From NCBI RefSeq assembly GCF_014656215.1, contig NZ_BNBZ01000001.1, positions 1 through 64,000 on the forward strand: DNA of 64,000 nt. Reading direction: 5' to 3'. A model generated the notes under the pieces. The model was not told where the DNA came from. It worked only from the letters and a program-made list of their open reading frames with translations, and did no database searches. The stretch comes from Streptomyces zaomyceticus (GTDB taxonomy: Bacteria > Actinomycetota > Actinomycetes > Streptomycetales > Streptomycetaceae). This document shows positions 1-8,384 of the stretch, piece by piece. Within the stretch, counting starts at the first letter, position 1. Every line of letters starts with the position of its first letter. The position numbers were made by a program, and so were the translations under genes.

Positions 1-207
1 GGCGCCGGGATCGGCTCCAGCCGCCGCCGCACCTGGCGGCGGGCCGAAGCCCTGCGCGGGCGGCGCCGCGGCGGGCGCGGGAGGCGCCTCCCACGGCGCC
101 GTGGGCGCGTGTCGGTCTAACCCGCCGTCCCCGACGGTTCGGTCGGACGGCTCGGGACGTGCGTCGTTCGGTTCTTCCCCCACCACGGTTCCCCCTCGTG
201 GGTCCAT
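1..207 (-). CDS. Proline/alanine-rich protein, N-terminus only (runs off left edge)
   Basis: An open frame runs leftward from an ATG at 207 to the window edge, 69 codons without a stop. It begins MDPRGGTVVGEEPNDARPEP and then becomes a Pro/Ala/Gly-rich segment (APPAPAAAPPAQGFGPPPG). Such disordered N-termini are common in Streptomyces membrane proteins and Ser/Thr kinases, but no domain is visible, so I assign no function. It would be divergent from the amidase at 349, with the 141-bp gap holding both promoters. A weak GGTGGGG precedes the ATG. The start is plausible, not certain. Confidence 0.5.
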   Translation of the reverse strand, partial: MDPRGGTVVGEEPNDARPEPSDRTVGDGGLDRHAPTAPWEAPPAPAAAPPAQGFGPPPGAAAAGADPGA

Positions 208-348
208 GCGCGGTGACACCCCACCGTCGCCTCAAGGCACCTACCCTTCACGGTCTCCTCACACGCGTCCACCGATCCTCGAACCGGTGACCAACCTGCG
301 ACGTACCCGCTGCCGCGTTTCGGACCGGACAGGGCCTAAAGTCGCGGG

Positions 349-1284
349 GTGCCGTACGACCACCGGAAGACCGTCCGCCGTACCCTCGCCCTCGCCCTCG
401 CCGCGACGGGCTGCTGCGCCGCGCTCACGGGCTGCGGCGCCTCGCAGGCCTCGCCGCAGGAGGGCGGGAAGCAGCCGAGCCCGCCGTCCGCCTCCGACGG
501 GGGGCCGACCCGCTCCCCGTCCGCCTCCGCCGGCGCCCCGTCCGCCGAGGCCGGTGGGACGGGCGGGTCGACCGGGAGCGTCGACGCGAGCGGGGCGAGC
601 CCGGGCAGCAGGTCCCTCGCCGGGCGGACCGTGGTCATCGACCCGGGCCACAACCCCGGCAATTTCCGCCATTCGAAGGAAATCAACCAGAAGGTCGATA
701 TCGGCACCAACCACAAGGAGTGCGACACCACCGGCACCTCGACGAACGCCGGATACACCGAGGCCTCCTTCACCCTCGACGTCTCCCACCGGCTCCGGGA
801 CCTCCTCACCGCGCGCGGCGCGAAGGTGGTCCTCACCCACGACGCCGACCGCCCGTGGGGTCCGTGCATCGACGAGCGGGCCGGGATCGGCAACGCGGCC
901 GCCGCCGACGCCGTGGTGTCCGTCCACGCGGACGGCTCCGCCGTCGGCAACCGCGGATTCCATGTGATCCTGCCCGCACGCGTGCGCGGTGGATCCGCCG
1001 ACACCGCGGACATCGTGGGCCCCTCGCGCGAGCTGGGCGAGGGCATCGCCGACCACTTCGCCCGCACCACCGGAACGGAACCTTCCAACTACCTGGGTTC
1101 CGGTACGGGGTTGGACGTCCGCGACGATCTCGGCGGACTCAATCTCTCAACCGTCCCCAAGGTCTTCGTCGAATGCGGCAATATGCGTGATCCGAAGGAC
1201 GCGCAGCTGCTCACGTCGGCGACGTGGCGGCAGAAGGCCGCCCAGGGGATCGCGGACGGCATCGCGACCTACCTCAAGGGGTAG
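349..1284 (+). CDS. N-acetylmuramoyl-L-alanine amidase (Amidase_3), lipoprotein
   Basis: Predicted zinc amidase that cuts the bond between N-acetylmuramic acid and the peptide stem in peptidoglycan, acting outside the membrane. The 311-aa protein starts at GTG and has a lipoprotein signal with lipobox ALTGC (Cys29), then a Ser/Pro/Gly linker to about residue 90. The Amidase_3 fold follows: DPGHN (His101), the Glu of YTEAS (Glu138), SVHAD (His193) and VFVECGNM (Glu275). These correspond to the zinc ligands and catalytic Glu of the family. It is likely monocistronic. The linker suggests the catalytic domain is held away from the membrane to reach the wall. Confidence 0.9.
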   Translation: MPYDHRKTVRRTLALALAATGCCAALTGCGASQASPQEGGKQPSPPSASDGGPTRSPSASAGAPSAEAGGTGGSTGSVDASGASPGSRSLAGRTVVIDPGHNPGNFRHSKEINQKVDIGTNHKECDTTGTSTNAGYTEASFTLDVSHRLRDLLTARGAKVVLTHDADRPWGPCIDERAGIGNAAAADAVVSVHADGSAVGNRGFHVILPARVRGGSADTADIVGPSRELGEGIADHFARTTGTEPSNYLGSGTGLDVRDDLGGLNLSTVPKVFVECGNMRDPKDAQLLTSATWRQKAAQGIADGIATYLKG

Positions 1285-1393
1285 AACCCGCGGGCGATAG
1301 ATTCGCTCCGTACGATGGGGCAGCTCCGTGCCATCCCCCGTGCCATGACTTGAGCGCCACCCCGACGCGACGACCCGACGAAGGACTTCTTAC

Positions 1394-2257
1394 GTGAATA
1401 TCCGCTCCCTCACCCGAGGCGATGGCGTGCTGATCGGTGCAGCGGTGGTGCTGTTCATCGCCTCGTTCCTCGACATCACCGGCTGCGACAGCGCGCCGGC
1501 CATCTGCGACCAGGTACCCACCGTGAACTCCTGGGAGGTCTCGTACCTCGGCTGGGGCTCCTTCTTCCTCGGCATCGCCGGTGCGGCCCTGGTGGTCGTC
1601 TCCCGCGGCCTGCCGCAGCAGCGCAAGGTGGTCGGCCTGGAGCTCGGCCAGGTCGGTGCCGCGTTCACCATCGCCACCGCGTGGACCCTGCTGATGTGGA
1701 TCTTCGAGGCGACGAACGCCGGCGCGGGCCTGATCCTCGGCCTGATCGCCTCCCTGGTCCTGGCCGGTGCCGCCGTGGCCGGTCCGCTGGTTCCCGCCCT
1801 CAAGGCCCCGCTGATGGGCGCGCCCAAGCCGCAGACCCCGCAGCCGTACGGCATGCAGCCCGGTCAGCCCGGCCAGCAGGGCGTCCCCGGCGGCTACGGC
1901 TACCCGGGCGCGCAGCAGCAGCACCCGCAGTACGGCGGACCGCAGGACCCCTCGCAGGGTGCGGGCCAGCCGTTCGGCGCGCAGGCGGCCGCCCCGCAGC
2001 CGCAGGCCCCGCAGCAGCCCGGACCGCAGGCCCAGGCCCCGCAGGGTCAGCCGGCCTCGGACTTCACGCCGTTCTGGTTCGCGGTTCCGGTCGCCCGCCC
2101 GCTGTACGCGGAGGACGGCTCGCAGGCGCCGATCGCCGAACTCGCCCCGGGTACCTGGTACCTGGCGGTCGAGCAGCGCGGTGCCGCGCTGGTCGCGCAG
2201 ACGCAGGACGGCCGCCGCGGTGTCCTCCAGGACACCACGAGCATCCAGCGCGGCTGA
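1394..2257 (+). CDS. Four-TM membrane protein with Gln/Pro-rich linker (DUF5336-like)
   Basis: A 287-aa protein with a GTG start preceded by AAGGAC. Residues 10-30, 55-75, 85-105 and 112-135 form four hydrophobic segments, the first loop containing two cysteines (GCDSAPAICDQ). A long Gln/Pro/Gly-rich cytoplasmic stretch (about 145-225) follows, then a compact C-terminal module of about 60 residues ending QDTTSIQRG. The topology and low-complexity tail resemble DUF5336 proteins of actinobacteria, whose role is unknown. It stands alone, ending in a strong hairpin at 2290. Confidence 0.75.
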   Translation: MNIRSLTRGDGVLIGAAVVLFIASFLDITGCDSAPAICDQVPTVNSWEVSYLGWGSFFLGIAGAALVVVSRGLPQQRKVVGLELGQVGAAFTIATAWTLLMWIFEATNAGAGLILGLIASLVLAGAAVAGPLVPALKAPLMGAPKPQTPQPYGMQPGQPGQQGVPGGYGYPGAQQQHPQYGGPQDPSQGAGQPFGAQAAAPQPQAPQQPGPQAQAPQGQPASDFTPFWFAVPVARPLYAEDGSQAPIAELAPGTWYLAVEQRGAALVAQTQDGRRGVLQDTTSIQRG

Positions 2258-2289
2258 TCGACGAAGCCGCGCCGCACGATGGCACTTCG

Positions 2290-2329
2290 ACGGCCCCTCG
2301 CCCGGAATCCCTTCCGGGCGGGGGGCCGT
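2290..2329 (+). terminator. Rho-independent-like terminator
   Basis: An 18-bp inverted repeat (one G-U pair) around a TCCC loop lies 32 bp after the stop of the gene ending at 2257. There is no long T-run, which is usual for Streptomyces terminators. Confidence 0.7.
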
Positions 2330-2384
2330 TGGCGTACAGTCCCCGCATCGCACTACCTGACGGAGCGTCAGAAAGGATGCGGGC

Positions 2385-3395
2385 ATGCGCCTCGGACTCG
2401 CCCTCGGCTACTGGGGCCGCGGCCCCTCCCCCGCCCATCTCGACCTCGCCCGCGAGGCCGAGCGGCTCGGCTACGACTCCGTGTGGACGGCCGAGGCCTG
2501 GGGATCCGACGCCTTCACCGCACTCACCTGGATCGCGGCCCACACCAGCAGGATCCGGCTGGGCACCGCCGTCGCGCAGATGGCCGCCCGCGCCCCCACC
2601 ACCACGGCGATGCACGCGCTCACCCTCGACCACCTCTCCGGCGGACGGGTGCTGCTCGGGCTCGGCCTGTCGGGCCCGCAGGTCGTCGAGGGCTGGTACG
2701 GACGCCCCTTCCCCCGCTCCCCGCTGACCGCGACCCGCGAGTACGTGGACGTGGTCCGCCAGGTCCTGCGCCGCGAGGCCCCGGTCCGCCTCGAAGGGCG
2801 CCACCACTCCCACCCGTACACCGGTCCCGACGGCACCGGCCTCGGCAAGGCGCTCAAGCCGATCACCCACCCGCTCCGGGCCGGACTCCCGATCCTCCTC
2901 GGCGCCGAGGGACCGAAGAACATCGCGCAGACCCTCACGATCGCCGACGGCTGGCTGCCGCTCTACTGGACCCCCGAGCGCTGGTCGGAGGTGTACGCGC
3001 TCCCCGAACGCCTCCCCGAGGGCTTCCTCGTCGCCCCCATGGTCCGCGCCCACCTCTGCGAGGACGTGACGGCCGGACTGCTGCCGGTCAAGGCGATGCT
3101 CGGCTTCTACATCGGCGGCATGGGCCACGCGGCCCGCAACTTCCACGCCGACCTGATGGGGCGGATGGGGTACGAGAAGGAGGCGAGGCGCGTCCAGGAG
3201 CTGTTCGCCGCCGGGCGGCGCGAGGAGGCCGTCCTGGCCGTACCGGACGCCTTCGCGGACGAGATCTCGCTCGTCGGCCCCCGAAAGCGGATCGCCGAAC
3301 GGCTCGACGCCTGGCGGCGGGGCCCGGTGACGGACCTCCTCGTCACCTCACCGGACCCCGCCACACTCCGCCTGCTGGCGGAGCTCAACACCTAG
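2385..3395 (+). CDS. LLM-class F420-dependent oxidoreductase
   Basis: A 336-aa luciferase-like TIM-barrel flavin/F420 enzyme. It starts MRLGLALGYWGRG, the usual first strand, and contains the family signatures AEAWGSDAFTAL, IRLGTAVAQM, LDHLSGGRVLLGLGLSG and VVRQVLRREAPV. This architecture binds F420H2 (occasionally FMN) and oxidises or reduces small alcohols, ketones or imines; the substrate cannot be told from sequence. ATG with AGAAAGGA upstream. Likely a single gene; it runs toward the lipoprotein at 3412 on the other strand with only 16 bp between. Confidence 0.88.
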   Translation: MRLGLALGYWGRGPSPAHLDLAREAERLGYDSVWTAEAWGSDAFTALTWIAAHTSRIRLGTAVAQMAARAPTTTAMHALTLDHLSGGRVLLGLGLSGPQVVEGWYGRPFPRSPLTATREYVDVVRQVLRREAPVRLEGRHHSHPYTGPDGTGLGKALKPITHPLRAGLPILLGAEGPKNIAQTLTIADGWLPLYWTPERWSEVYALPERLPEGFLVAPMVRAHLCEDVTAGLLPVKAMLGFYIGGMGHAARNFHADLMGRMGYEKEARRVQELFAAGRREEAVLAVPDAFADEISLVGPRKRIAERLDAWRRGPVTDLLVTSPDPATLRLLAELNT

Positions 3396-3411
3396 GCCGT
3401 CTCTCCCGGAG

Positions 3412-3960
3412 TCACCCGCCGCCGAGCTGGGAGGCGCTGGGCACCTGCTCGACGACCTCGGCGCCGGCGCTCTTCCCCGCGTCCTTGACGCTGTTGATGA
3501 TGCCCTCGAAGGCGCCGACGTCCGCGGCGCCCGCCTCGCCCTTGCGGAGCTTCGTCCCGAGGTCCTTGAGCGACTCGATCCCGGCCGCGAGCGGCACGAC
3601 CGCCTTCGACAGCAGCGGATCGCCCTTGGCGTTGTTCAGCGCCGCCTTGAGCCGGTTGTACGTGAACGCGCCCGCGAGCCCCGCCTTCACCAGGGCCAGG
3701 GTCCGCCCGTCCGCGCCCTTCTGGAACCTGCCCGCGCGGTACGGCTTCACGATCCACTGGTACGTGGCGCCCGCGGCCAGCCCCGCGTTGGCCACGAACC
3801 GGGTCTTCGCCAGCTTCTGCTGCTCGAAGCTCGCCGAAGCCGTCGGGGTCGCGGCGCCGCTCGCGCTCTGCCCGTCGTCACCCCCGCAGGCGGCCGTGGT
3901 CATGAGCAGGGTGCAGGACAGCAAGAGCGCCACGACACCGCGCGAAAGACTTCTGGGCAC
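3412..3960 (-). CDS. Small lipoprotein of unknown function
   Basis: 182 aa. The N-terminus MPRSLSRGVVALLLSC... ends in lipobox TTAAC (Cys25), followed by a short Ser/Thr/Ala linker and a helical, Lys/Ala-rich domain (about 45-170) with no recognised family motif. Probably exported and membrane-anchored. It is transcribed in the same direction as the cassette at 4138-7467 but downstream of it by 177 bp, so co-transcription is uncertain. No enzyme motif is visible. Confidence 0.7.
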   Translation of the reverse strand: MPRSLSRGVVALLLSCTLLMTTAACGGDDGQSASGAATPTASASFEQQKLAKTRFVANAGLAAGATYQWIVKPYRAGRFQKGADGRTLALVKAGLAGAFTYNRLKAALNNAKGDPLLSKAVVPLAAGIESLKDLGTKLRKGEAGAADVGAFEGIINSVKDAGKSAGAEVVEQVPSASQLGGG

Positions 3961-4137
3961 GACAGGACCTCCCTGGGGCTTGTGGCGCCAGCCTCGCCCC
4001 GGCCCCGTACGCCCGCCAGCCGGGCGGCTCCGTACGGGTACGGCGCGGGCCCGCCCCGGGAGCCCTCGGGCCCGCAGCGGACCCTCGGGGGCCGGCCCCG
4101 CGGCCGGACCCCTCGCGCCCCGGCCCCGCGGCGGTCC

Positions 4138-5229
4138 TCAGGCCCCGCAGCAGTCCGGTTCGAGGCCCGTCGGGAGGCGCTCGCCGCCGAAGACGGCCAC
4201 GGTCGCCTCGTCGCCGCCGAGGGCCGCCACCGCGAGCAGCAGGGAACCCGCCGTCCAGCTGGTCAGCTCCTCGGGCCACATGGCCTTGTCGCTCTCCGTC
4301 TCGCCCTCGAAGACGTACCCCGTCCAGTACATGCCGTTGCCGGCCCGCAGGTGCTGGATGTCCTGGAGGATCGTCAGGGCCCGGTCGGACTCCCCCATCA
4401 CCCAGAGGGCGAGGGCGAGTTCACAGCTCTCTCCGCCGGTGACCCAGGGGTTGGGGATCACGCACCGCACACCGAGACCCGGCACGACGAACGTGTCCCA
4501 GTCCGCCTCGATACGGGTCTTCGCCTCGGGCCCGGTGATCGCGCCGCCGAGGACCGGGTAGTACCAGTCCATCGAGTAGCGGGCCTTGTCGAGGAAGCGC
4601 TCCGGGTGCCGGCGGATCGCGTGCCCGAGCGCTCCGGCCGCCAGCTCCCAGTCGGGCTGCGGCTCCTCGCGCTCCTCGGCGATGGCGAGGGCACAGCGGA
4701 GGGCCTGGTGGATCGAGGAGCTGCCGGTGAGCAGCGCGTCGTTCACCGGGGTGCCGTCGGCCTCGCGCTTCCAGCCGATCTCGCCGCCCGGCTGCTGGAG
4801 CCCGAGGACGAACTCGACGGCCGCGTAGACGACGGGCCACATCCGGTCGAGGAAGACGTCGTCGCCGGTCGCCAGATAGTGGTGCCAGACGCCGACGGCT
4901 ATGTACGCGACGAAGTTGGACTCGAGGCTGCGGTCGGTGACCCGGTCGGGCTCGCCGTCGTGGTAGGCCGCGTACCAGGAGCCGTCACCGTTCTGGTGCC
5001 GGGCGAGCCACTCGTAGGCGCGGGCCGCGGCGGCGTGCTCACCGGCCGCGTCCAGGGCCATGGCGGCCTCGGTGTGGTCCCACGGGTCGAGGTGGTGGCC
5101 GCGGAACCAGGGCAGGGCGCCGTCCTCGCGCTGCACCGCGAGTATCCCGGCGACGGTCTCGGCGGCCTGCTCGGCGGTGAGTACACCGGGCAGCACGAGG
5201 TGCTCGGCGATCCGCTCGGGAGAGGTCAC
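4138..5229 (-). CDS. Alpha/alpha-barrel protein (prenyltransferase/squalene-cyclase-like or glycosidase-like)
   Basis: 363 aa from a GTG whose GTGA overlaps the stop of the methyltransferase. Repeated helical units with QREDGALPWF, DPWDHTEAAMALDAAG, RHQNGDGSWYAAYHDG, LESNFVAYIAVGVWHH and GGESCELALALWVMGES look like the (alpha/alpha)6 toroid shared by prenyltransferase beta subunits, terpene cyclases and GH15/trehalase-like glycosidases. No DDTA/DxDD cyclase motif is seen, so a cyclase reaction is not supported. The paired glycosyltransferase makes a sugar- or polyprenyl-related role more likely. Last gene of a three-gene unit. Confidence 0.75.
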   Translation of the reverse strand: MTSPERIAEHLVLPGVLTAEQAAETVAGILAVQREDGALPWFRGHHLDPWDHTEAAMALDAAGEHAAAARAYEWLARHQNGDGSWYAAYHDGEPDRVTDRSLESNFVAYIAVGVWHHYLATGDDVFLDRMWPVVYAAVEFVLGLQQPGGEIGWKREADGTPVNDALLTGSSSIHQALRCALAIAEEREEPQPDWELAAGALGHAIRRHPERFLDKARYSMDWYYPVLGGAITGPEAKTRIEADWDTFVVPGLGVRCVIPNPWVTGGESCELALALWVMGESDRALTILQDIQHLRAGNGMYWTGYVFEGETESDKAMWPEELTSWTAGSLLLAVAALGGDEATVAVFGGERLPTGLEPDCCGA

Positions 5230-5960
5230 TGGGTGTCGGCCTTGGGCAGATGGGGCTTGGTCGCGTACGCCACGAAGCTCTTGCCGACGACCGGGTTGAG
5301 CAGCTGCTCGGCGACCCGGGTCAGGGCGGGCTTCTTCATGATGTCCCAGACCAGGAGCTTGTGGTACGCGCGGACCGGCAGCGCCTTGTCGTTGTCGACG
5401 CCGAAGGCGCACTTCAGCCACCAGTACGGCGAGTGCAGCGCGTGCGCGTGGTGGGTGCCGTACGGCTTGAGGCCGGCCTGGCGGATCTTGCCGAGGAGTT
5501 CGTCGGCCTTGTAGATGCGGATGTGGCCGCCCTCGACCTCGTGGTACGCGTCGGAGAGCGTCCAGCAGATCTTCTCGGGGCCGTAGCGGGGCACGGTGAT
5601 CGCGATCCGGCCGCCCGGCTTGAGGACGCGGACCATCTCGGCGAGGACACCCTTGTCGTCCGGGATGTGCTCCATGACCTCGGAGATGATGACGACGTCG
5701 AAGGACTCGTCGGGGAAGGGCAGGTTGAGCGCGTCGCCCTCCATCGCGGTGGCGGTCGCGCCCGCGGGGGCCTCCCCGGCCTCCTTCATGGCCGCGAACC
5801 ACTTGGCGACCTCGCGGATCTCCTCGGCGTTCTGGTCGAGCGCCACGACCTGGGCGCCCCGCCGGTAACACTCGAAGGCGTGCCGGCCCGCACCACAGCC
5901 CAGATCGAGCACACGGTCGCCGGGGGCGAGCGGGAAGCGGGTGAAGTCGACGGTCAGCAC
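5226..5960 (-). CDS. Class I SAM-dependent methyltransferase
   Basis: 244 aa; I chose the GTG at 5960 (CAGGATCTC just upstream) because the fold starts directly with RVLDLGCGAGRHAFE (motif I). Further motifs are VVALDQNAEEI (acidic residue for ribose), GDALNLPFPDESFDVVIISEVMEHI and VRVLKPGGRIAITVP. It is a UbiE/COQ5-like small-molecule methyltransferase. The C-terminus is rich in aromatic and basic residues (SPYWWLKCAFGVDND) and may bind a lipid or sugar substrate. It is translationally coupled to the alpha/alpha-barrel gene and lies 172 bp after the glycosyltransferase. Confidence 0.85.
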   Translation of the reverse strand: MLTVDFTRFPLAPGDRVLDLGCGAGRHAFECYRRGAQVVALDQNAEEIREVAKWFAAMKEAGEAPAGATATAMEGDALNLPFPDESFDVVIISEVMEHIPDDKGVLAEMVRVLKPGGRIAITVPRYGPEKICWTLSDAYHEVEGGHIRIYKADELLGKIRQAGLKPYGTHHAHALHSPYWWLKCAFGVDNDKALPVRAYHKLLVWDIMKKPALTRVAEQLLNPVVGKSFVAYATKPHLPKADTQ

Positions 5961-6040
5961 GAGATCCTGCTTTCGCGAGGGATGGAAGGTTGCGGGCAGG
6001 TACCGCCGCCCGGTGGTGGGCAGGCGTTCCGCGGGGCGAC

Positions 6041-6098
6041 GGGGGTCCCCCCTGCCCGGGCGGAGCCGAGCACTCGGGGGAGGGTGGGCACAGCCCCA
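6041..6098. repeat. GC-rich intergenic palindromic element
   Basis: C-run/G-run inverted repeat (GGGGGTCCCCCC ... CTCGGGGGAGGG) in the gap between glycosyltransferase and methyltransferase genes. I recall similar elements scattered between Streptomyces genes, but copies elsewhere were not checked. It could attenuate transcription inside this operon. Confidence 0.4.
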
Positions 6099-6132
6099 CC
6101 GCCGGGCCGCACCCGGCGACGATGGCGAGGCG

Positions 6133-7467
6133 TCACCGGCGGGCTCCGGCTCCCTGACGGGCGACCGCCTCGCGATACAGCTCGGCCGTACCCTGCGCGG
6201 CGCGCGCCCAGGTGAACCGCTCCAGGACCCGCGCACGCCCGGCCGCACCGAGCCGGCCCCGCAGCTCGGCATCGGCCAGTACCCGACCCAGCGCCGCGGC
6301 CAGCGCCCCCGCGTCCCCCGGCGGCACCGCGAGACACGTCTCGCCGTCGGCCCCGGCGACCTCGGGAATCGCACCCCCGGTCGTGGCGACCAGCGCCGTC
6401 CCCGTGGCCATCGCCTCGGCGGCCGGCAGGGAGAACCCCTCGTACAGCGACGGCACGCAGGAGACCTGGGCGGAGCGCACGAGGTCGACGAGCTCGGCGT
6501 CGCTGATGCCCTTGACGAACTCGACGGCGCCGTCGAGGCCGTAGCGTTCGATGGCGGCGGCGACCGGTCCGTCCTCGGCGCGCTTGCCGACGACGACGAG
6601 GTGCGCGTCGGGGTTCTCGGTGCGGAGCTTGGCGAGCGCCTCGATCAGGTGGATGAGGCCCTTGAGGGGGACGTCGGCGCTGGAGGTGGTGACGATCCGG
6701 CCGGGGACCTCGGCGACGGACGGGTCGGGCGACCACAGGGCGGTGTCGGCGCCGATGTGGACGACGCGGATGCGGTCGTCGCGGACGCCGAGGTGGTCGA
6801 CGATCTCCCGCCGGGAGGTCCCGGAGACGGTGAGCACGGACGGCAGCCGGCGGGCGACGCGCTTCTGCATGCGGGTGAAGGCGTACCAGCGGCGGACGGA
6901 GGCGCGGCGCTTCCAGTCGGCGGCGGCGTCGAGTTCGAGCTGCCGGTCGACGGTGATGGGGTGGTGGATCGTGGTGACGAGCGGGGCGCCGATGGCGCGC
7001 GGGCCGCCGAGGAGCCCGTACCCGAGGGTCTGGTTGTCGTGGACGACGTCGAAGTCCCCGCGCCGGGCGGCGAGCGTGCGCCGGGCCCGCAGGGAGAAGG
7101 TGAGCGGCTCGGGGAAGCCGCCGGTCCACATGGTGGCGACCTCGAGGGCGTCGATCCAGTCGCGGTACTCGTCGCGCTTCGGCGTCCGGAAGGGATCCGG
7201 CGAGCGGTAGAGGTCGAGGCTGGCGAGCTCGGTGAGCGTGAGCCCGGCCAGGTCCTCCCCCTCGTCGAGGACGGGGTACGGCTGGGAGCCGATGACCTCG
7301 ACGCTGTGGCCGAGGCGGGCGAGTTCGCGGGAGAGGTGCCGGACGTAGACGCCCTGACCGCCGCAGAAGGGGTTTCCCTTGTACGTGAGGAGAGCGATCC
7401 GCAACGGACGGTCACCGGCTGCGGTGACGCCCTGTCGGGGGCTTGCCTCTATGGCCTCAGCGGTCAT
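6133..7467 (-). CDS. Glycosyltransferase family 4
   Basis: 444 aa, GT-B fold, retaining nucleotide-sugar transferase. The N-terminal half begins LRIALLTYKGNPFCGGQGVYVRHLSRELARLGHSVEV, with the G-G-hydrophobic acceptor loop of GT4. The C-terminal half has the donor site: KGLIHLIEALAKL, VVVGKRAE and the EX7E-type segment PSLYEGFSLPAAEAMATG. ATG preceded by GAAGGGGG. First gene of the leftward cassette with methyltransferase and alpha/alpha-barrel genes, pointing to synthesis or modification of a glycoconjugate. Its promoter region is shared with kstR and contains a KstR-like box, so steroid-type regulation is possible. Confidence 0.88.
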   Translation of the reverse strand: MTAEAIEASPRQGVTAAGDRPLRIALLTYKGNPFCGGQGVYVRHLSRELARLGHSVEVIGSQPYPVLDEGEDLAGLTLTELASLDLYRSPDPFRTPKRDEYRDWIDALEVATMWTGGFPEPLTFSLRARRTLAARRGDFDVVHDNQTLGYGLLGGPRAIGAPLVTTIHHPITVDRQLELDAAADWKRRASVRRWYAFTRMQKRVARRLPSVLTVSGTSRREIVDHLGVRDDRIRVVHIGADTALWSPDPSVAEVPGRIVTTSSADVPLKGLIHLIEALAKLRTENPDAHLVVVGKRAEDGPVAAAIERYGLDGAVEFVKGISDAELVDLVRSAQVSCVPSLYEGFSLPAAEAMATGTALVATTGGAIPEVAGADGETCLAVPPGDAGALAAALGRVLADAELRGRLGAAGRARVLERFTWARAAQGTAELYREAVARQGAGARR

Positions 7468-7521
7468 GCGCGACCCCCTTCGAGCGTGCGTTTCGCCGGA
7501 GCGTAACCGCTCGCGCTAATC

Positions 7522-7535
7522 TAGAACAAGTTACA
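7522..7535. promoter_or_regulatory. KstR-type operator, site 1
   Basis: TAGAACAAGTTACA fits the mycobacterial KstR consensus TNNAACNNGTTNNA at every fixed base. It sits between the divergent glycosyltransferase (start 7467) and the TetR gene (start 7696), as expected for autoregulation. Confidence 0.6.
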
Positions 7536-7537
7536 GA

Positions 7538-7576
7538 CTTGATCGTTCTTGATCTTCTGGCTTGAACTTCTTGATC
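7538..7576. repeat. Three CTTGATC direct repeats
   Basis: CTTGATC occurs at 7538, 7548 and 7570, with a CTTGAAC variant at 7561, in an unusually A/T-rich control region. It could be a second regulator's site or promoter sequence for the glycosyltransferase. Confidence 0.5.
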
Positions 7577-7695
7577 CTTCAAGGAGGACAGAATCTACCG
7601 GCAGGTAGCTCCGTGGTGAGAGCCGGAACAGGTGATTCGCGCCACGGCGCCCGCACCGCCATACTGTCGCTCCCCACCGCACGGAACGGGACCTC

Positions 7696-8325
7696 ATGAC
7701 CGCAGACATCAGAGCGGACCACAGACCCGCGTCGCCGCCCCTCACGGAGCGCCAGGAGGCGCGGCGCCGCCGCATCCTGAACGCCAGCGCCCAGCTCGCG
7801 GCGCGGGGCGGCTTCGACGCCGTGCAGATGCGGGAGGTGGCCGAGGCGGCCGGGGTGGCACTGGGGACGCTGTACCGCTACTTCCCCTCCAAGATCCATC
7901 TGCTGGTCGCGACCATGCAGGACCAGCTCCAGCACATGCACACCACCCTGCGGAAGCGGCCGCCCGCGGGCGCCGACCCGGCGGAGCGGGTCGCGGAGAC
8001 CCTGATGCGGGCCTTCCGCGCGCTCCAGCGCGAACCGCAGCTCGCCGACGCGATGGTGCGGGCACTGACCTTCGCGGACCGCGGGGTGAGCCCCGAGGTC
8101 GACACGGTCTCGCGGCTGACGACGGCGATCATCCTGGACGCGATGGGCACCGACCACCCGACCCCGCAGCAGCTCTCGGCGGTCCGGGTGATCGAGCACA
8201 CCTGGCACTCGGCGCTGATCACCTGGCTGTCGGGGCGCGCCTCGATCGCACAGGTGAAGATCGACATCGAGACCGTCTGCCGGCTGATCGACCTGACGTC
8301 GCCGGAGGGTGCGACCCGTCGCTGA
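7696..8325 (+). CDS. kstR: TetR-family regulator, KstR-like
   Basis: 209 aa. Residues 16-65 (LTERQEARRRRILNASAQLAARGGFDAVQMREVAEAAGVALGTLYRYFPSK, in pieces) are a TetR helix-turn-helix very close to what I remember of mycobacterial KstR, the repressor of cholesterol catabolism that releases DNA on binding a 3-oxo-cholestenoyl-CoA. The ligand domain (70-200) contains FRALQREPQLADAM and WHSALITWLSGR. A consensus-perfect KstR box lies upstream, and related boxes precede ferredoxin/aldehyde dehydrogenase, thiolase and P450 genes in this window. The ligand here is inferred, not known. Confidence 0.8.
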   Translation: MTADIRADHRPASPPLTERQEARRRRILNASAQLAARGGFDAVQMREVAEAAGVALGTLYRYFPSKIHLLVATMQDQLQHMHTTLRKRPPAGADPAERVAETLMRAFRALQREPQLADAMVRALTFADRGVSPEVDTVSRLTTAIILDAMGTDHPTPQQLSAVRVIEHTWHSALITWLSGRASIAQVKIDIETVCRLIDLTSPEGATRR

Positions 8326-8340
8326 CGGGACGCACCCGCA

Positions 8341-8365
8341 CCCCCGGCGGCCGACGTGCCGGGGG
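8341..8365. terminator. Short hairpin between convergent genes
   Basis: CCCCCGGC / GCCGGGGG with a 9-nt loop between kstR and the leftward lipoprotein gene; an 8-bp stem, so only a weak terminator candidate. Confidence 0.4.
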
Positions 8366-8384
8366 CACGTGTGATGCCGGCCGG

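Noticed and set aside
101..1300. Several long open frames overlapping the amidase on both strands
   Set aside because: High-GC shadow frames: Arg/Pro-rich translations, no ribosome binding sites; the amidase frame alone has catalytic motifs.
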